From positions 62,001 through 126,000 of the forward strand of contig NZ_JAJIWP010000004.1 in the NCBI RefSeq assembly GCF_020880975.1: a stretch of 64,000 nt of DNA. Direction: 5' to 3'. Of this stretch, positions 47,656-56,620 are shown piece after piece. The position numbers and the translations under genes were made by a program. Every line of letters begins with the position of its first letter. Position 1 is the first letter of the stretch. The DNA is from Mucilaginibacter sp. UR6-1 (GTDB taxonomy: Bacteria > Bacteroidota > Bacteroidia > Sphingobacteriales > Sphingobacteriaceae). The notes beneath the pieces are model-generated. The model saw nothing but the letters and a program-made list of their open reading frames with translations, did not search any database and was not told the origin of the DNA.

Positions 47656-49767
47656 TTATTCTTCTTCGCCTTTTCTACGACCTTTGTTTTTAGCAACAAC
47701 TTCTTCCTGTACGTTACGAGGAGCTTCTTCATAGTGGTCAAACTCCATGGTTGAAGTTGCACGGCCTGAAGTGATAGTACGTAATTGGGTTACGTAACCG
47801 AACATCTCAGAAAGTGGCACCATAGCTTTGATCACTTGTGAACCGTTACGTGTATCCATACCTTGCAGTTGACCACGACGACGGTTCATGTCACCGATAA
47901 CGTCACCCATGTTTTCTTCAGGGGTTAAGATCTCGATTTTCATGATTGGCTCAAGTAATACCGGTTTACATTTTGGCAATGCCTCACGGTAAGCTGAACG
48001 GCCGGCGATCTCGAAAGATAACGCATCCGAATCGACAGCGTGGAATGAACCATCTATCAAACGAACTTTTAAGCTTGTAAGCGGGAAACCTGCAAGTACA
48101 CCATTATCCATTGCTGATTTGAAACCTTTTTCAACAGATGGGATAAACTCGCGAGGGATTGAACCACCAACGATCTCGTTAATAAATTGCAAGCCTTCTT
48201 TCTCGTCATCAGCAGGAGAGATGATAACCTGAATATCAGCGAATTTACCACGACCACCGGTTTGTTTCTTGTAAGTTTCGCGGTGTTGGGTAGTACCTGT
48301 GATAGCCTCTTTGTAAGCTACCTGCGGCGCACCCTGGTTAACCTCAACTTTAAACTCACGTTTCAAACGGTCCATGATGATATCAAGGTGAAGCTCACCC
48401 ATACCTGAAATTACAGTTTGGCCAGTGTCCTGGTCAGTTTGTACGCGGAAGGTTGGATCTTCTTCAGCCAGTTTACCAAGCGCGATACCTAATTTATCAA
48501 CGTCAGCCTGAGTTTTAGGCTCAATAGCCAAACCGATAACCGGCTCAGGGAACTGCATTGACTCTAATACGATAGGGTGTTTTTCGTCGCAAAGGGTATC
48601 ACCTGTTTTAATATCCTTAAAGCCTACTACCGCGGCAATATCACCGGCACCTACGTTAGGGATCGGGTTTTGCTTGTTAGCGTGCATTTGGAATATACGG
48701 GAGATACGCTCTTTGTTCTCTGAACGCATGTTGTATACATATGAACCGGCATCCAGGTTACCTGAGTAAACGCGGATGAAGCATAAACGACCTACGAATG
48801 GGTCGGTAGCGATCTTAAATGCAAGGGCTGAAAACGGCTCTTTAACATCCGGCTGGCGGGTAATTTCTTCGCCTGTATCAGGGTTAGTACCGGTGATAGC
48901 TTCAACATCAAGCGGCGAAGGCAACAACTCCATTACATAATCAAGCATGGTTTGTACACCTTTGTTTTTGAATGATGAACCGCAAGTCATCGGCACGATC
49001 TTACCGGCCAGGGTAGCCTGACGTAAAGCGTCAAGAACTTCACGCTCAGTAATGGTGGTAGGGTCGTCAAAGAATTTCTCCATCAGCGTATCGTCAAACT
49101 CGGCAACAGCTTCAAGTAATTTTTCTCTCCACTCGTTAGCTTCGTCAATCAGATCGTCAGGAATCGGCACTTCAGTAAAGGTCATACCTTTATCGTGCTC
49201 GTTCCAAACAATACCACGGAAGTTGATCAGATCAACCACACCTTTAAAACCATCTTCAGCACCGATAGGAATCTGCAGTGGCACAGCGTGGCTGCCCAGC
49301 ATCTCTCTAACTTGTTTAACAACCTTTAAAAAGTCAGCACCTGAACGGTCCATTTTATTAACGAAACCGATGCGGGGTACGTTGTAGTTGTTAGCCAAAC
49401 GCCAGTTAGTTTCTGACTGTGGCTCAACACCATCAACTGCTGAGAAAAGGAATACCAGACCATCAAGCACACGTAATGAACGGTTTACCTCTACGGTAAA
49501 ATCCACGTGACCCGGGGTATCAATTACGTTTACCTGGTATTTGTTGCTGCGGTAGTTCCAGAACACGGTAGTAGCTGCCGAAGTGATGGTGATACCACGC
49601 TCCTGCTCTTGCGCCATCCAGTCCATCGTAGCTGCACCTTCGTGCACCTCACCAATCTTGTGGCTCACACCGGCGTAGTAAAGTATACGCTCGGTAGTGG
49701 TGGTTTTACCGGCATCAATGTGAGCGGCAATACCAATGTTTCTTGTATATTTAAGATCTCTTGACAT
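47656..49767 (-). CDS. fusA: Elongation factor G
   Basis: The 703-residue GTPase shows G1 [16 protein letters not shown], switch 2 DTPGHVDFT and G4 NKMDRSG, then domains II-V ([32 protein letters not shown]). It drives translocation. Length is typical of EF-G1. It lies between rpsG and rpsJ, with palindromic spacers on both sides. Confidence 0.97.
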   Translation of the reverse strand: MSRDLKYTRNIGIAAHIDAGKTTTTERILYYAGVSHKIGEVHEGAATMDWMAQEQERGITITSAATTVFWNYRSNKYQVNVIDTPGHVDFTVEVNRSLRVLDGLVFLFSAVDGVEPQSETNWRLANNYNVPRIGFVNKMDRSGADFLKVVKQVREMLGSHAVPLQIPIGAEDGFKGVVDLINFRGIVWNEHDKGMTFTEVPIPDDLIDEANEWREKLLEAVAEFDDTLMEKFFDDPTTITEREVLDALRQATLAGKIVPMTCGSSFKNKGVQTMLDYVMELLPSPLDVEAITGTNPDTGEEITRQPDVKEPFSALAFKIATDPFVGRLCFIRVYSGNLDAGSYVYNMRSENKERISRIFQMHANKQNPIPNVGAGDIAAVVGFKDIKTGDTLCDEKHPIVLESMQFPEPVIGLAIEPKTQADVDKLGIALGKLAEEDPTFRVQTDQDTGQTVISGMGELHLDIIMDRLKREFKVEVNQGAPQVAYKEAITGTTQHRETYKKQTGGRGKFADIQVIISPADDEKEGLQFINEIVGGSIPREFIPSVEKGFKSAMDNGVLAGFPLTSLKVRLIDGSFHAVDSDALSFEIAGRSAYREALPKCKPVLLEPIMKIEILTPEENMGDVIGDMNRRRGQLQGMDTRNGSQVIKAMVPLSEMFGYVTQLRTITSGRATSTMEFDHYEEAPRNVQEEVVAKNKGRRKGEEE

Positions 49768-49780
49768 CTTTTTTATTTAT

Positions 49781-49853
49781 TGATTTGTTGAATTACTGAA
49801 TTAATGATTACTAATATGTTACTTAATCAATAATTCAGTAATTCAATCCATCA
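49781..49853 (-). repeat. Palindromic spacer between rpsG and fusA
   Basis: A perfect 16-base pair of arms, TTGAATTACTGAATTA (49788-49803) and its complement (49831-49846), extends inward by 6 and outward by 4 more pairs past short mismatches, giving about 26 of 30 pairs across 49781-49810/49824-49853. Confidence 0.85.
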
Positions 49854-49861
49854 GTATTTTT

Positions 49862-50329
49862 TTAGAACCTGAAGTGTGAGAACGCTTTGTTAGCTTCAGC
49901 CATTTTGTGCGTATCTTCCTTCTTTTTAACCGCTGCACCTTCGCCTTTTGAAGCTGAGATGATCTCACCGGCTAATTTCTCCATCATGGTTTTTTCGCCA
50001 CGTTTACGAGCATAGCTGATCAGCCATTTCATACCCAAAGCAATTTTACGCTCCGGACGAACCTCAGTAGGAACCTGGAAGTTAGCACCACCCACACGGC
50101 GTGATTTAACTTCAACAGCAGGCATTACATTGTTCAAAGCTTTTTTCCAGGTATCTAAACCGCTTTCGCTGGTTTTCTTTTCAACGATATCAACAGCGTT
50201 GTAAAAAATTGAGTACGCGGTAGATTTTTTACCATCATACATCATGTTGTTTACAAATCTTGTTACCAAAGTATCATTGAACCTTGGATCAGGAAGGATA
50301 ATTCTCTTTTTTGGTTTCGACTTTCTCAT
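49862..50329 (-). CDS. rpsG: 30S ribosomal protein S7
   Basis: The 155-residue protein starts [20 protein letters not shown] and contains [18 protein letters not shown], the S7 beta-ribbon that reaches the E site. AGGAGG at 50340-50345 (minus strand), 10 bases before the ATG, is a strong ribosome binding site. It lies 18 bases after rpsL. Confidence 0.97.
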   Translation of the reverse strand: MRKSKPKKRIILPDPRFNDTLVTRFVNNMMYDGKKSTAYSIFYNAVDIVEKKTSESGLDTWKKALNNVMPAVEVKSRRVGGANFQVPTEVRPERKIALGMKWLISYARKRGEKTMMEKLAGEIISASKGEGAAVKKKEDTHKMAEANKAFSHFRF

Positions 50330-50347
50330 TTTCTATTATCCTCCTTA

Positions 50348-50761
50348 TTATTTCTTTTTACCTTTTGCAGGTGCGGCTGCTGCCTGACCTGGTTTAGGAC
50401 GCTTGGTACCATATTTTGAACGGCGCTGGTTACGACCGGCAACACCTGAAGTATCTAACGCACCACGGATGATGTGGTAACGTACACCAGGTAAATCCTT
50501 AACACGGCCACCACGGATTAACACGATAGAGTGCTCCTGTAAGTTGTGACCTTCACCCGGAATGTAGGCGTTAACCTCTTTACCGTTAGTAAGGCGCACA
50601 CGGGCAACTTTACGCATTGCTGAGTTTGGTTTTTTAGGGGTAGTGGTGTACACACGGGTGCACACGCCTCTTCGCTGTGGACAGCTGTCCAACGCTGGTG
50701 ACTTACTCTTGTCTTCCAGAGCTACTCTACCTTTTCTAACTAATTGCTGAATAGTAGGCAT
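50348..50761 (-). CDS. rpsL: 30S ribosomal protein S12
   Basis: The 137-residue protein contains [16 protein letters not shown] and [16 protein letters not shown], the two decoding-centre loops; the Lys residues classically altered in streptomycin-resistant mutants are unchanged. It heads the str unit. Confidence 0.97.
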   Translation of the reverse strand: MPTIQQLVRKGRVALEDKSKSPALDSCPQRRGVCTRVYTTTPKKPNSAMRKVARVRLTNGKEVNAYIPGEGHNLQEHSIVLIRGGRVKDLPGVRYHIIRGALDTSGVAGRNQRRSKYGTKRPKPGQAAAAPAKGKKK

Positions 50762-50806
50762 TTCTTGCTTTGTTTCTTTACAGTTTTATTCCTATTTTAA
50801 GGACTG

Positions 50807-50836
50807 CAAAAGTACGGAGTAATTTTTGATTTTCAA
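50807..50836 (-). promoter_or_regulatory. Promoter of the str operon
   Basis: On the minus strand TTG (50834-50836), 19 bases and TACTTTTG (50807-50814) fit the Bacteroidota promoter. Transcription should start near 50802, about 40 bases before the rpsL ATG. Confidence 0.65.
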
Positions 50837-50899
50837 GTACTTGATTGAAAATATTTTAGTAGCCGTCAAAGCTACCCTTAAAGCAAGCAGATTGCGGCG

Positions 50900-51862
50900 C
50901 TATTTTAACGCACAAATCTCCCTGATACTCTCGCTCACCGGCTTAAACTCAATGCCGATGGCTTTCTTGATCTTGGAGTTATCAAAGTACTTGGTGGTAA
51001 CAGCCGATTGGGCGGCTATTTTATCCAAAAATGGATCTTTACCTGTAATGGCGGCAACAAAGGCGGCGGCGCGCCAGGCCAGGTTCATCATCCAGGGCTT
51101 GGCCTCTTTGGCGGGTGCGGGTATGCCATAGCCCTCGGCTATTTCTTCAACTAACTGTTTATAAGCAAGGTTTTCGGCGTTGATGATAAAGCGTTCGGCG
51201 GTAATATCGCTATTCATCAGCGCGATCATGCTTTTGGCTACATCCTGCACATCAACCAATCCGGCGGTACCACTGGTATAAAATTTCAATCCTTTACGTA
51301 CGGTATTAAATATCTGCCCGGTGCCTTCATCACCGGCATTTACGCCGATAATGAGTGATGGGTTCACTATCACGGCATCCAATCCCTCGGCAATACCGCG
51401 CCACACTTCCATCTCACTTTCCAGCTTTGATATGGCATAACCATCGGTTTCAATACTTACATCCAAATGGGTATTCTCCGTAATAACCTCACCGGGCTTA
51501 GCTAAACCCAACGCCGCAATGGAACTCACATGCACCAGCTTGCAATTATTATCAAGGCACAGGTTTACTATATTGGCCGTACCTGTAACATTAGCGGCAA
51601 TCATGGGGTTTTTATCCTTTTGCTTTAATGATACCCATGCCGCGGCATGATACACCTGCTTTACACCGGCAAAGGCATCTTCCAGGGCAAACACATCCAG
51701 CATGTCGGCATCAAACCACTCAATAAAGGCTGAATGCGGCTTCAGGATTTCAGGAATAACCGACGACGCGCGTTTGATACAACGCACATGCTCGCCCTGC
51801 TTTACCAATTGCAAGGCTACCTCAGCCCCCAAAAAACCTGTTGCCCCTGTTATTAAGATCAT
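50900..51862 (-). CDS. NAD-dependent epimerase/dehydratase family (extended SDR) protein
   Basis: The 320-residue protein starts with the extended-SDR nucleotide motif ITGATGFLGAEVALQL and has VYHAAAWVSL, VSSIAALGL and the YxxxK pair (YAISKLESE). It resembles dihydroflavonol-4-reductase-like bacterial SDRs; the substrate is unknown. Its ATG is 2 bases from a perfect palindrome that it shares with the divergent arginase-like gene. Confidence 0.82.
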   Translation of the reverse strand: MILITGATGFLGAEVALQLVKQGEHVRCIKRASSVIPEILKPHSAFIEWFDADMLDVFALEDAFAGVKQVYHAAAWVSLKQKDKNPMIAANVTGTANIVNLCLDNNCKLVHVSSIAALGLAKPGEVITENTHLDVSIETDGYAISKLESEMEVWRGIAEGLDAVIVNPSLIIGVNAGDEGTGQIFNTVRKGLKFYTSGTAGLVDVQDVAKSMIALMNSDITAERFIINAENLAYKQLVEEIAEGYGIPAPAKEAKPWMMNLAWRAAAFVAAITGKDPFLDKIAAQSAVTTKYFDNSKIKKAIGIEFKPVSESIREICALK

Positions 51863-51864
51863 AT

Positions 51865-51925
51865 TGCAAATGTGCGAATATTTCTGAACCGGAATTTATA
51901 GTTCAGAAATATTCGCACATTTGCA
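51865..51925. repeat. Perfect inverted repeat with 25-base arms between divergent genes
   Basis: The left arm 51865-51889 (beginning TGCAAATGTGCG) and right arm 51901-51925 (ending CGCACATTTGCA) are perfect complements around an 11-base centre. Each arm places CACATTTG, one base off TAnnTTTG, pointing toward its neighbouring gene. It lies 2 bases from the SDR start codon and 23 bases from the arginase-like start codon. Confidence 0.9.
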
Positions 51926-51948
51926 CTTCAACATATCTGCGCATCAAC

Positions 51949-53130
51949 ATGTCATTAGCTGATTTTTTTACACCGATAGACCTGAAACGTATAACCCCTA
52001 AAAAAGGCTATTACACCAGTCAGTTAGGGCAAAAAATAGAGCATTACTCGGTTGATTTTCCTGACCTGGAGCAAAAAGTTGACATTGCTATTATTGGTGT
52101 GCAGGAAGGCCGCAACGCTGATAATAACGACGGCTGCTCGCACGGGCCGGATCATGTGCGCGAGAAGTTGTACATACTTAATGAGGGTAACTACAATACC
52201 AAGATTGTAGACCTGGGCAATATAAGGCAGGGCGCTACGGTTACGGATACCTACTATGCCCTTAAAACCGTAGTTGAAGAACTGATCAAACAGGACATCT
52301 TTCCGCTCATTATCGGCGGCAGCCAGGATCTGACCTATGCGCAGTATCTCGGTTACGAAAACCTGGAACAAAAGGTGGACCTGGTGGTGATCGACTCGCA
52401 CTTTGATATCGAGGACGACGCCCATCACGGCAGTATTGAAACCACATCGGCATCTTACCTCAGTAAAATATTTTTGCACGAGCCAAATTACCTTTTCAAC
52501 TTTAGCAACCTGGGTTACCAAACCTATTTTGCCAGCCAGGAAAGCCTGCGCGTAATGGAGAAACTATACTTTGACGTGCACCGTTTGGGTGAACTGAGTG
52601 GACAGGTTGCTGTTACCGAACCCATCATCCGCAATGCCAACATGATCAGTTTTGACGTTTCGGCCATACGTTCGGCGGAGGCTATGGGTAATGCTAATGC
52701 TACACCAAACGGCTTTTATGGCGAAGAGGCTTGCCAGCTATGCCGGTATGCAGGTTTTAATGATAAGCTGACCTCGATAGGCTTTTACGAGTACAATCCT
52801 GCTTATGACAGTAATGGCCAAACCGCTATGCTGCTGGCGCAGATGGTGTGGTGTTTTGTTGACGGATTTTATAACCGCAAACGTGATTTTCCGCTCAACC
52901 CCAAGTCGCAATACCTGATCTACAAAACCAGTTTAAAGCATGACGACCATGAACTGGTGTTTGTAAAAAGCAAAAAATCCGACCGTTGGTGGATGCAGGT
53001 ACCCTACCCTACGCACGGCTCCATGAACGAGCGCTTCCACCTGGTGCCCTGCCGTTATGAGGATTATAAAACCGCCGTATCCGGCGAAATGCCCGACCTT
53101 TGGTGGCGCACTTATCAAAAACTGGCCTGA
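51949..53130 (+). CDS. Arginase/formimidoylglutamase-fold protein with altered metal ligands
   Basis: I start at ATG 51949 (MSLADFFTPIDLK), giving 393 residues; a longer frame starts inside the upstream palindrome and SDR gene. The fold is clear from GGSQDLTYAQYLGY, VVIDSHFDIEDD and MISFDVSAIRSAEA. In active ureohydrolases these read GGDHS, DAHxD and SxDxDxxDP. Here the first His is Gln126 and the last Asp is Ser238, while D149, H151, D153 and D236 remain. It may bind one metal or none. Automated pipelines probably call it formimidoylglutamase (HutG); no other hut gene is near. Confidence 0.75.
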   Translation: MSLADFFTPIDLKRITPKKGYYTSQLGQKIEHYSVDFPDLEQKVDIAIIGVQEGRNADNNDGCSHGPDHVREKLYILNEGNYNTKIVDLGNIRQGATVTDTYYALKTVVEELIKQDIFPLIIGGSQDLTYAQYLGYENLEQKVDLVVIDSHFDIEDDAHHGSIETTSASYLSKIFLHEPNYLFNFSNLGYQTYFASQESLRVMEKLYFDVHRLGELSGQVAVTEPIIRNANMISFDVSAIRSAEAMGNANATPNGFYGEEACQLCRYAGFNDKLTSIGFYEYNPAYDSNGQTAMLLAQMVWCFVDGFYNRKRDFPLNPKSQYLIYKTSLKHDDHELVFVKSKKSDRWWMQVPYPTHGSMNERFHLVPCRYEDYKTAVSGEMPDLWWRTYQKLA

Positions 53131-53165
53131 TACAATTAGGTAGTTATTTACACGTTAATCAGTTA

Positions 53166-54347
53166 ATGAAAAAAATTACTTTGGCCGCTGCCCTGTTATT
53201 ACCGGCAATGGCTTTTGCGCAAAGCGATGCGCCATTTAAAATAAACGGAAAACTGGGCAAACTGAACGCGCCCGCCAAAGCTTACCTGGCTTACCGCGTA
53301 GGCGATAATAATATTACCGATTCGGCTATATTTACTAACGGCACCTTTGAGTTTAACGGCCGCATTATTGAGCCTACCAATGCTACGCTGTTTATTGATC
53401 GCCGTGGTTTAGGTTTTGAGCGTTATGTTGATCTGAACTTTCCGGATGGCGGCCAATCAAAAACAGCCGAAATGCTGCCATTTTTTATTGGCAAAGAAAA
53501 CTTTACCATCACCGGTACCGACTCGATCAGCAAGGCCACCATCAACGGCTCCAGGATAAACGATGACAATAAAAAACTGGTTGACTTGCTTAAACCGATC
53601 AACGAAAAGGCCAAAAAAATAAATGCTGAAGCCGCGGCGGCAACAGCCCAGCAAAAAAGTTCAGCATCGTATCAAAACAGTATGCAGGCTAAATACAAAG
53701 CACTGCAAACCGAGCAAAAAGCGGTAATGAAGAATTTTATTGCTGATAATCCCGATAGCTTTATCAGTTTGCTGGCGGTAAGCTCAATGGGCGGCCCATC
53801 GCCCGAGCCTTCGGAAATTGAACCGTTATTCAGCAAACTAAGCGACGATTTGAAAAACTCAAGCGGCGGCAAGGCTATTCAGCATGCTTTAGAAGGTTTG
53901 CGCAGCACAGCTATTGGTGCCGTAGCACCCGATTTTACACAGAACGATGTGAACGGCAAACCGGTTAGTCTTTCATCCTTCAGGGGTAAATATGTATTGA
54001 TAGATTTTTGGGCCGCATGGTGTAAGCCCTGCCGCATGGAAAACCCCAACGTGGTAAAAGCTTATTATTTGTATAAGGATAAAAACTTTACGGTATTAGG
54101 TGTATCATTAGATCCTCAAAGCGCCAAAGCATCATGGCTGGAAGCTATAAAGCAGGATGGCTTAGTATGGACACAGGTATCTGACCTGAAATACTGGAAT
54201 AACGAAGCCGCGGCACTTTACGGTGTTCGCTCCATACCACAAAACTTTTTGATTGGGCCTGATGGCAAGATCATCGCCAAAAACCTGCGCGGCGACGACC
54301 TCGACGAAAAGCTTGCCGAACTATTGAGTGGCAAAAAGAAATCGTGA
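53166..54347 (+). CDS. Exported TlpA-like thioredoxin with DUF4369-type N-terminal domain
   Basis: I start at ATG 53166 (MKKITLAAALLLPAMAFAQ), giving 393 residues with a clean signal peptide. The N-terminal about 100 residues are a beta domain of the DUF4369 sort, followed by a helical stretch (about 135-235) and a thioredoxin fold with the active site WCKPC (C286-C289) and the cis-Pro segment RSIPQNFLI. It should reduce disulfides or act in cytochrome c or envelope thiol work in the periplasm. It ends at a hairpin shared with hisS. Confidence 0.85.
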   Translation: MKKITLAAALLLPAMAFAQSDAPFKINGKLGKLNAPAKAYLAYRVGDNNITDSAIFTNGTFEFNGRIIEPTNATLFIDRRGLGFERYVDLNFPDGGQSKTAEMLPFFIGKENFTITGTDSISKATINGSRINDDNKKLVDLLKPINEKAKKINAEAAAATAQQKSSASYQNSMQAKYKALQTEQKAVMKNFIADNPDSFISLLAVSSMGGPSPEPSEIEPLFSKLSDDLKNSSGGKAIQHALEGLRSTAIGAVAPDFTQNDVNGKPVSLSSFRGKYVLIDFWAAWCKPCRMENPNVVKAYYLYKDKNFTVLGVSLDPQSAKASWLEAIKQDGLVWTQVSDLKYWNNEAAALYGVRSIPQNFLIGPDGKIIAKNLRGDDLDEKLAELLSGKKKS

Positions 54348-54353
54348 TAAACA

Positions 54354-54381
54354 GTTAAAACAGGCTTAGGCCTGTTTTAAC
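54354..54381. terminator. Bidirectional terminator between the TlpA-like gene and hisS
   Basis: GTTAAAACAGGC (54354-54365) pairs perfectly with GCCTGTTTTAAC (54370-54381) around a 4-base loop. The right arm lies inside the last codons of hisS and the loop holds its stop. Confidence 0.75.
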
Positions 54382-55742
54382 GCTTCAATAATTTGGCCGG
54401 CGGTTAGCTTTTGCTGTTCGCCGGTAATCATGTTTTTAAAGGCAAGCTCACCGCTTTGTATTTCTTCGCTGCCAATTAATATGGTGTAAGCTATCTGCTT
54501 ATTATTGGCATAATCCATTTGCTTTTTGATCTTGGCTCCGGCAGGGTAAAGCTCGGCCTTAATATCCTGTGCACGCAGGCGTTGCAGCAATGGCCAGGCG
54601 TAGGCTTCGGCTTCCTTGTCAAAACAACATATCAGGGCTTTAGTACTTTGCACCGCCTCGGTAGGGAACAGGTTAAGCTCCTCCATTACATCATAAATCC
54701 TATCGGCACCAAAGCTGATGCCTGCGCCGGTAAGGTTTTTCAAACCAAACATGCCGGTCAGGTCATCATAACGACCACCACCGCCTATACTACCCATTTG
54801 TACCTCGTTGGTTTTCACCTCGAATATGGCACCTGTGTAATAGTTCAAGCCGCGGGCAAGGGTAATATCCAGTTCTAAAACAGCCTTTTGTAAAGGCGCG
54901 GCGTTGATATAGTTCAAAACCGTTTCTATCTCATCACAACCCTTTAACCCGGTAACTGATGTTGCCAATGCATCGCGCAGGCTGGCCAGCTTTTCGGTAT
55001 TTGAGCCTTGCAGCAGGATAACCGGCTTTAGCTTTTCAATATCTTCTTCGGTAAATCCTTTGGTGATCAGTTCGGCAGTAACCCCATCCAGGCCTATTTT
55101 GTCCAGTTTATCAATGGCTACGGTAAGGTCAATGATACTATCGCTTTTATTGATAACCTCGGCAATGCCTGATAGTATTTTTCTATTGTTAATTTTTACA
55201 GTAAAATCTTTCAGTCCGAGCTTACTCAAAGCCTCATCATATATCTGTACAAACTCCGCCTCGTTAAGCAGCGAATCAGAACCCACTACATCGGCATCAC
55301 ACTGGTAAAATTCGCGGTAACGGCCTTTTTGCGGCCTGTCGGCGCGCCAAACCGGCTGCACCTGGAAACGCTTAAAGGGGAACGTAATATCATTTTGATG
55401 CTGTACTACGTAACGCGCGAAAGGCACGGTGAGATCGTAACGTAAGGCTTTTTCGGAGATGTCGGATACCAGCGTGTTTGAATCAGCAGCGGCTAATTTT
55501 TCAGGCTTTACTTTTGAAAGGTAATCGCCACTGTTCAATATTTTAAACATTAGCTTATCCCCCTCATCACCATACTTTCCGGTAAGGGTGCTCAGGTTCT
55601 CCATAGCGGGGGTTTCTATCTGCTGATAGCCATATTTGCGAAAAACAGCCTTAATGGTATCAAAAATAAAGTTACGCTTTGCCATTTCGGCCGGAGAAAA
55701 ATCGCGGGTACCCTTTGGTACTGATGGTTTGATGGATGCCAT
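54366..55742 (-). CDS. hisS: Histidyl-tRNA synthetase
   Basis: The 458-residue class II enzyme has motif 1 ([12 protein letters not shown] start and ENLSTLTGK), motif 2 ([21 protein letters not shown]), the His-binding [13 protein letters not shown] block and motif 3 ([22 protein letters not shown]), plus an anticodon-binding domain. It charges tRNA-His. Its ATG is very close to a -7 promoter element. Confidence 0.96.
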   Translation of the reverse strand: MASIKPSVPKGTRDFSPAEMAKRNFIFDTIKAVFRKYGYQQIETPAMENLSTLTGKYGDEGDKLMFKILNSGDYLSKVKPEKLAAADSNTLVSDISEKALRYDLTVPFARYVVQHQNDITFPFKRFQVQPVWRADRPQKGRYREFYQCDADVVGSDSLLNEAEFVQIYDEALSKLGLKDFTVKINNRKILSGIAEVINKSDSIIDLTVAIDKLDKIGLDGVTAELITKGFTEEDIEKLKPVILLQGSNTEKLASLRDALATSVTGLKGCDEIETVLNYINAAPLQKAVLELDITLARGLNYYTGAIFEVKTNEVQMGSIGGGGRYDDLTGMFGLKNLTGAGISFGADRIYDVMEELNLFPTEAVQSTKALICCFDKEAEAYAWPLLQRLRAQDIKAELYPAGAKIKKQMDYANNKQIAYTILIGSEEIQSGELAFKNMITGEQQKLTAGQIIEALKQA

Positions 55743-55746
55743 GCGG

Positions 55747-55754
55747 CAAAGGTA
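55747..55754 (-). promoter_or_regulatory. -7 element close to the hisS start codon
   Basis: TACCTTTG on the minus strand ends 4 bases before the hisS ATG. No clear -33 box is seen at the right distance. If used, the message would have almost no leader. Confidence 0.45.
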
Positions 55755-55818
55755 AAAAAATTCCGCTGACTGAGTTGAGCTTGAAGCGTAACGCTAAACC
55801 CATATCCTAATTAAATAG

Positions 55819-55826
55819 TAGCTTTG
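55819..55826 (+). promoter_or_regulatory. -7 element close to the surE start codon
   Basis: TAGCTTTG ends 6 bases before the surE ATG at 55833. The expected transcription start would be almost at the ATG. No clear -33 box is seen. Confidence 0.45.
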
Positions 55827-55832
55827 CAGCCT

Positions 55833-56603
55833 ATGAAAAGGAACAAGCCAACCATATTGGTAGTGAACGACGATGGCATTACCGCACCGGGCATTAAGGC
55901 ACTTATTTACGCCATGAATGATATTGGCCGTGTAGTAGTTGTAGCGCCCGATAGTCCGCAATCAGGCATGGGGCATGCCATTACCATTGGCAAACCACTG
56001 CGTTTTGACAAGGAAGAATTGTACGAGGGCATCGAGATGTACAAATGCTCGGGCACCCCGGTTGATTGTGTTAAGCTGGCAGTAAACCTGGTTTTTAAAG
56101 GCAAAAAGCCTGATCTGTGTGTTTCGGGTATCAATCATGGGTTAAATAATTCTATAAACGTATTGTACTCCGGCACCATGTCGGCCGCTGTTGAGGGAGC
56201 TATCGAAAGCATCCCATCCATAGGTTTTTCGCTGGATGATTATACCCAACAAGCCGATTTTGAGCCCTGTGTTAAATACGTAAAACAGATTGCCCTGCAA
56301 GTATTGGAACACGGTTTGCCAACCGCTACCCTGCTTAACGTTAACTTTCCGGCTACACCGTTAAAAGGTATCAAGATATGCCGCCAGGCTAATGCCAAGT
56401 GGGCCGAGGAGTTTGATGAGCGTATGGACCCGCACAAACGCCCGTACTACTGGCTAACCGGTGTTTTTCAGCTAAACGATCAGGGTGAGGATACTGATGT
56501 TTGGGCATTGGAGAATGGCTACGTATCGGTAGTACCTGTACAGTTTGACATGACCGCCCACCACGCCATACCGGTACTTAACGGCTGGAAGTTTAATAAT
56601 TAA
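55833..56603 (+). CDS. surE: 5'-nucleotidase SurE
   Basis: I start at ATG 55833 (MKRNKPTILVVNDDG), giving 256 residues; a TTG at 55824 would lie inside the promoter box. ILVVNDDGITAPGIKAL provides the Asp-Asp metal ligands. SGMGHAIT, CSGTPVDCVKLA and SGINHGLNNSINVLYSGTMSAAVEG complete the site. It removes phosphate from nucleoside monophosphates. lpxB follows after 17 bases. Confidence 0.93.
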   Translation: MKRNKPTILVVNDDGITAPGIKALIYAMNDIGRVVVVAPDSPQSGMGHAITIGKPLRFDKEELYEGIEMYKCSGTPVDCVKLAVNLVFKGKKPDLCVSGINHGLNNSINVLYSGTMSAAVEGAIESIPSIGFSLDDYTQQADFEPCVKYVKQIALQVLEHGLPTATLLNVNFPATPLKGIKICRQANAKWAEEFDERMDPHKRPYYWLTGVFQLNDQGEDTDVWALENGYVSVVPVQFDMTAHHAIPVLNGWKFNN

Positions 56604-56620
56604 TTGCTGATATTTACCGC

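Noticed and set aside
51841..51948. N-terminal extension of the arginase-like protein
   Set aside because: It would be coded by the palindrome and by the start of the divergent SDR gene; ATG 51949 fits homolog-like starts better.
53100..53165. N-terminal extension of the TlpA-like protein
   Set aside because: It overlaps the preceding gene and would bury the signal peptide that begins at 53166.
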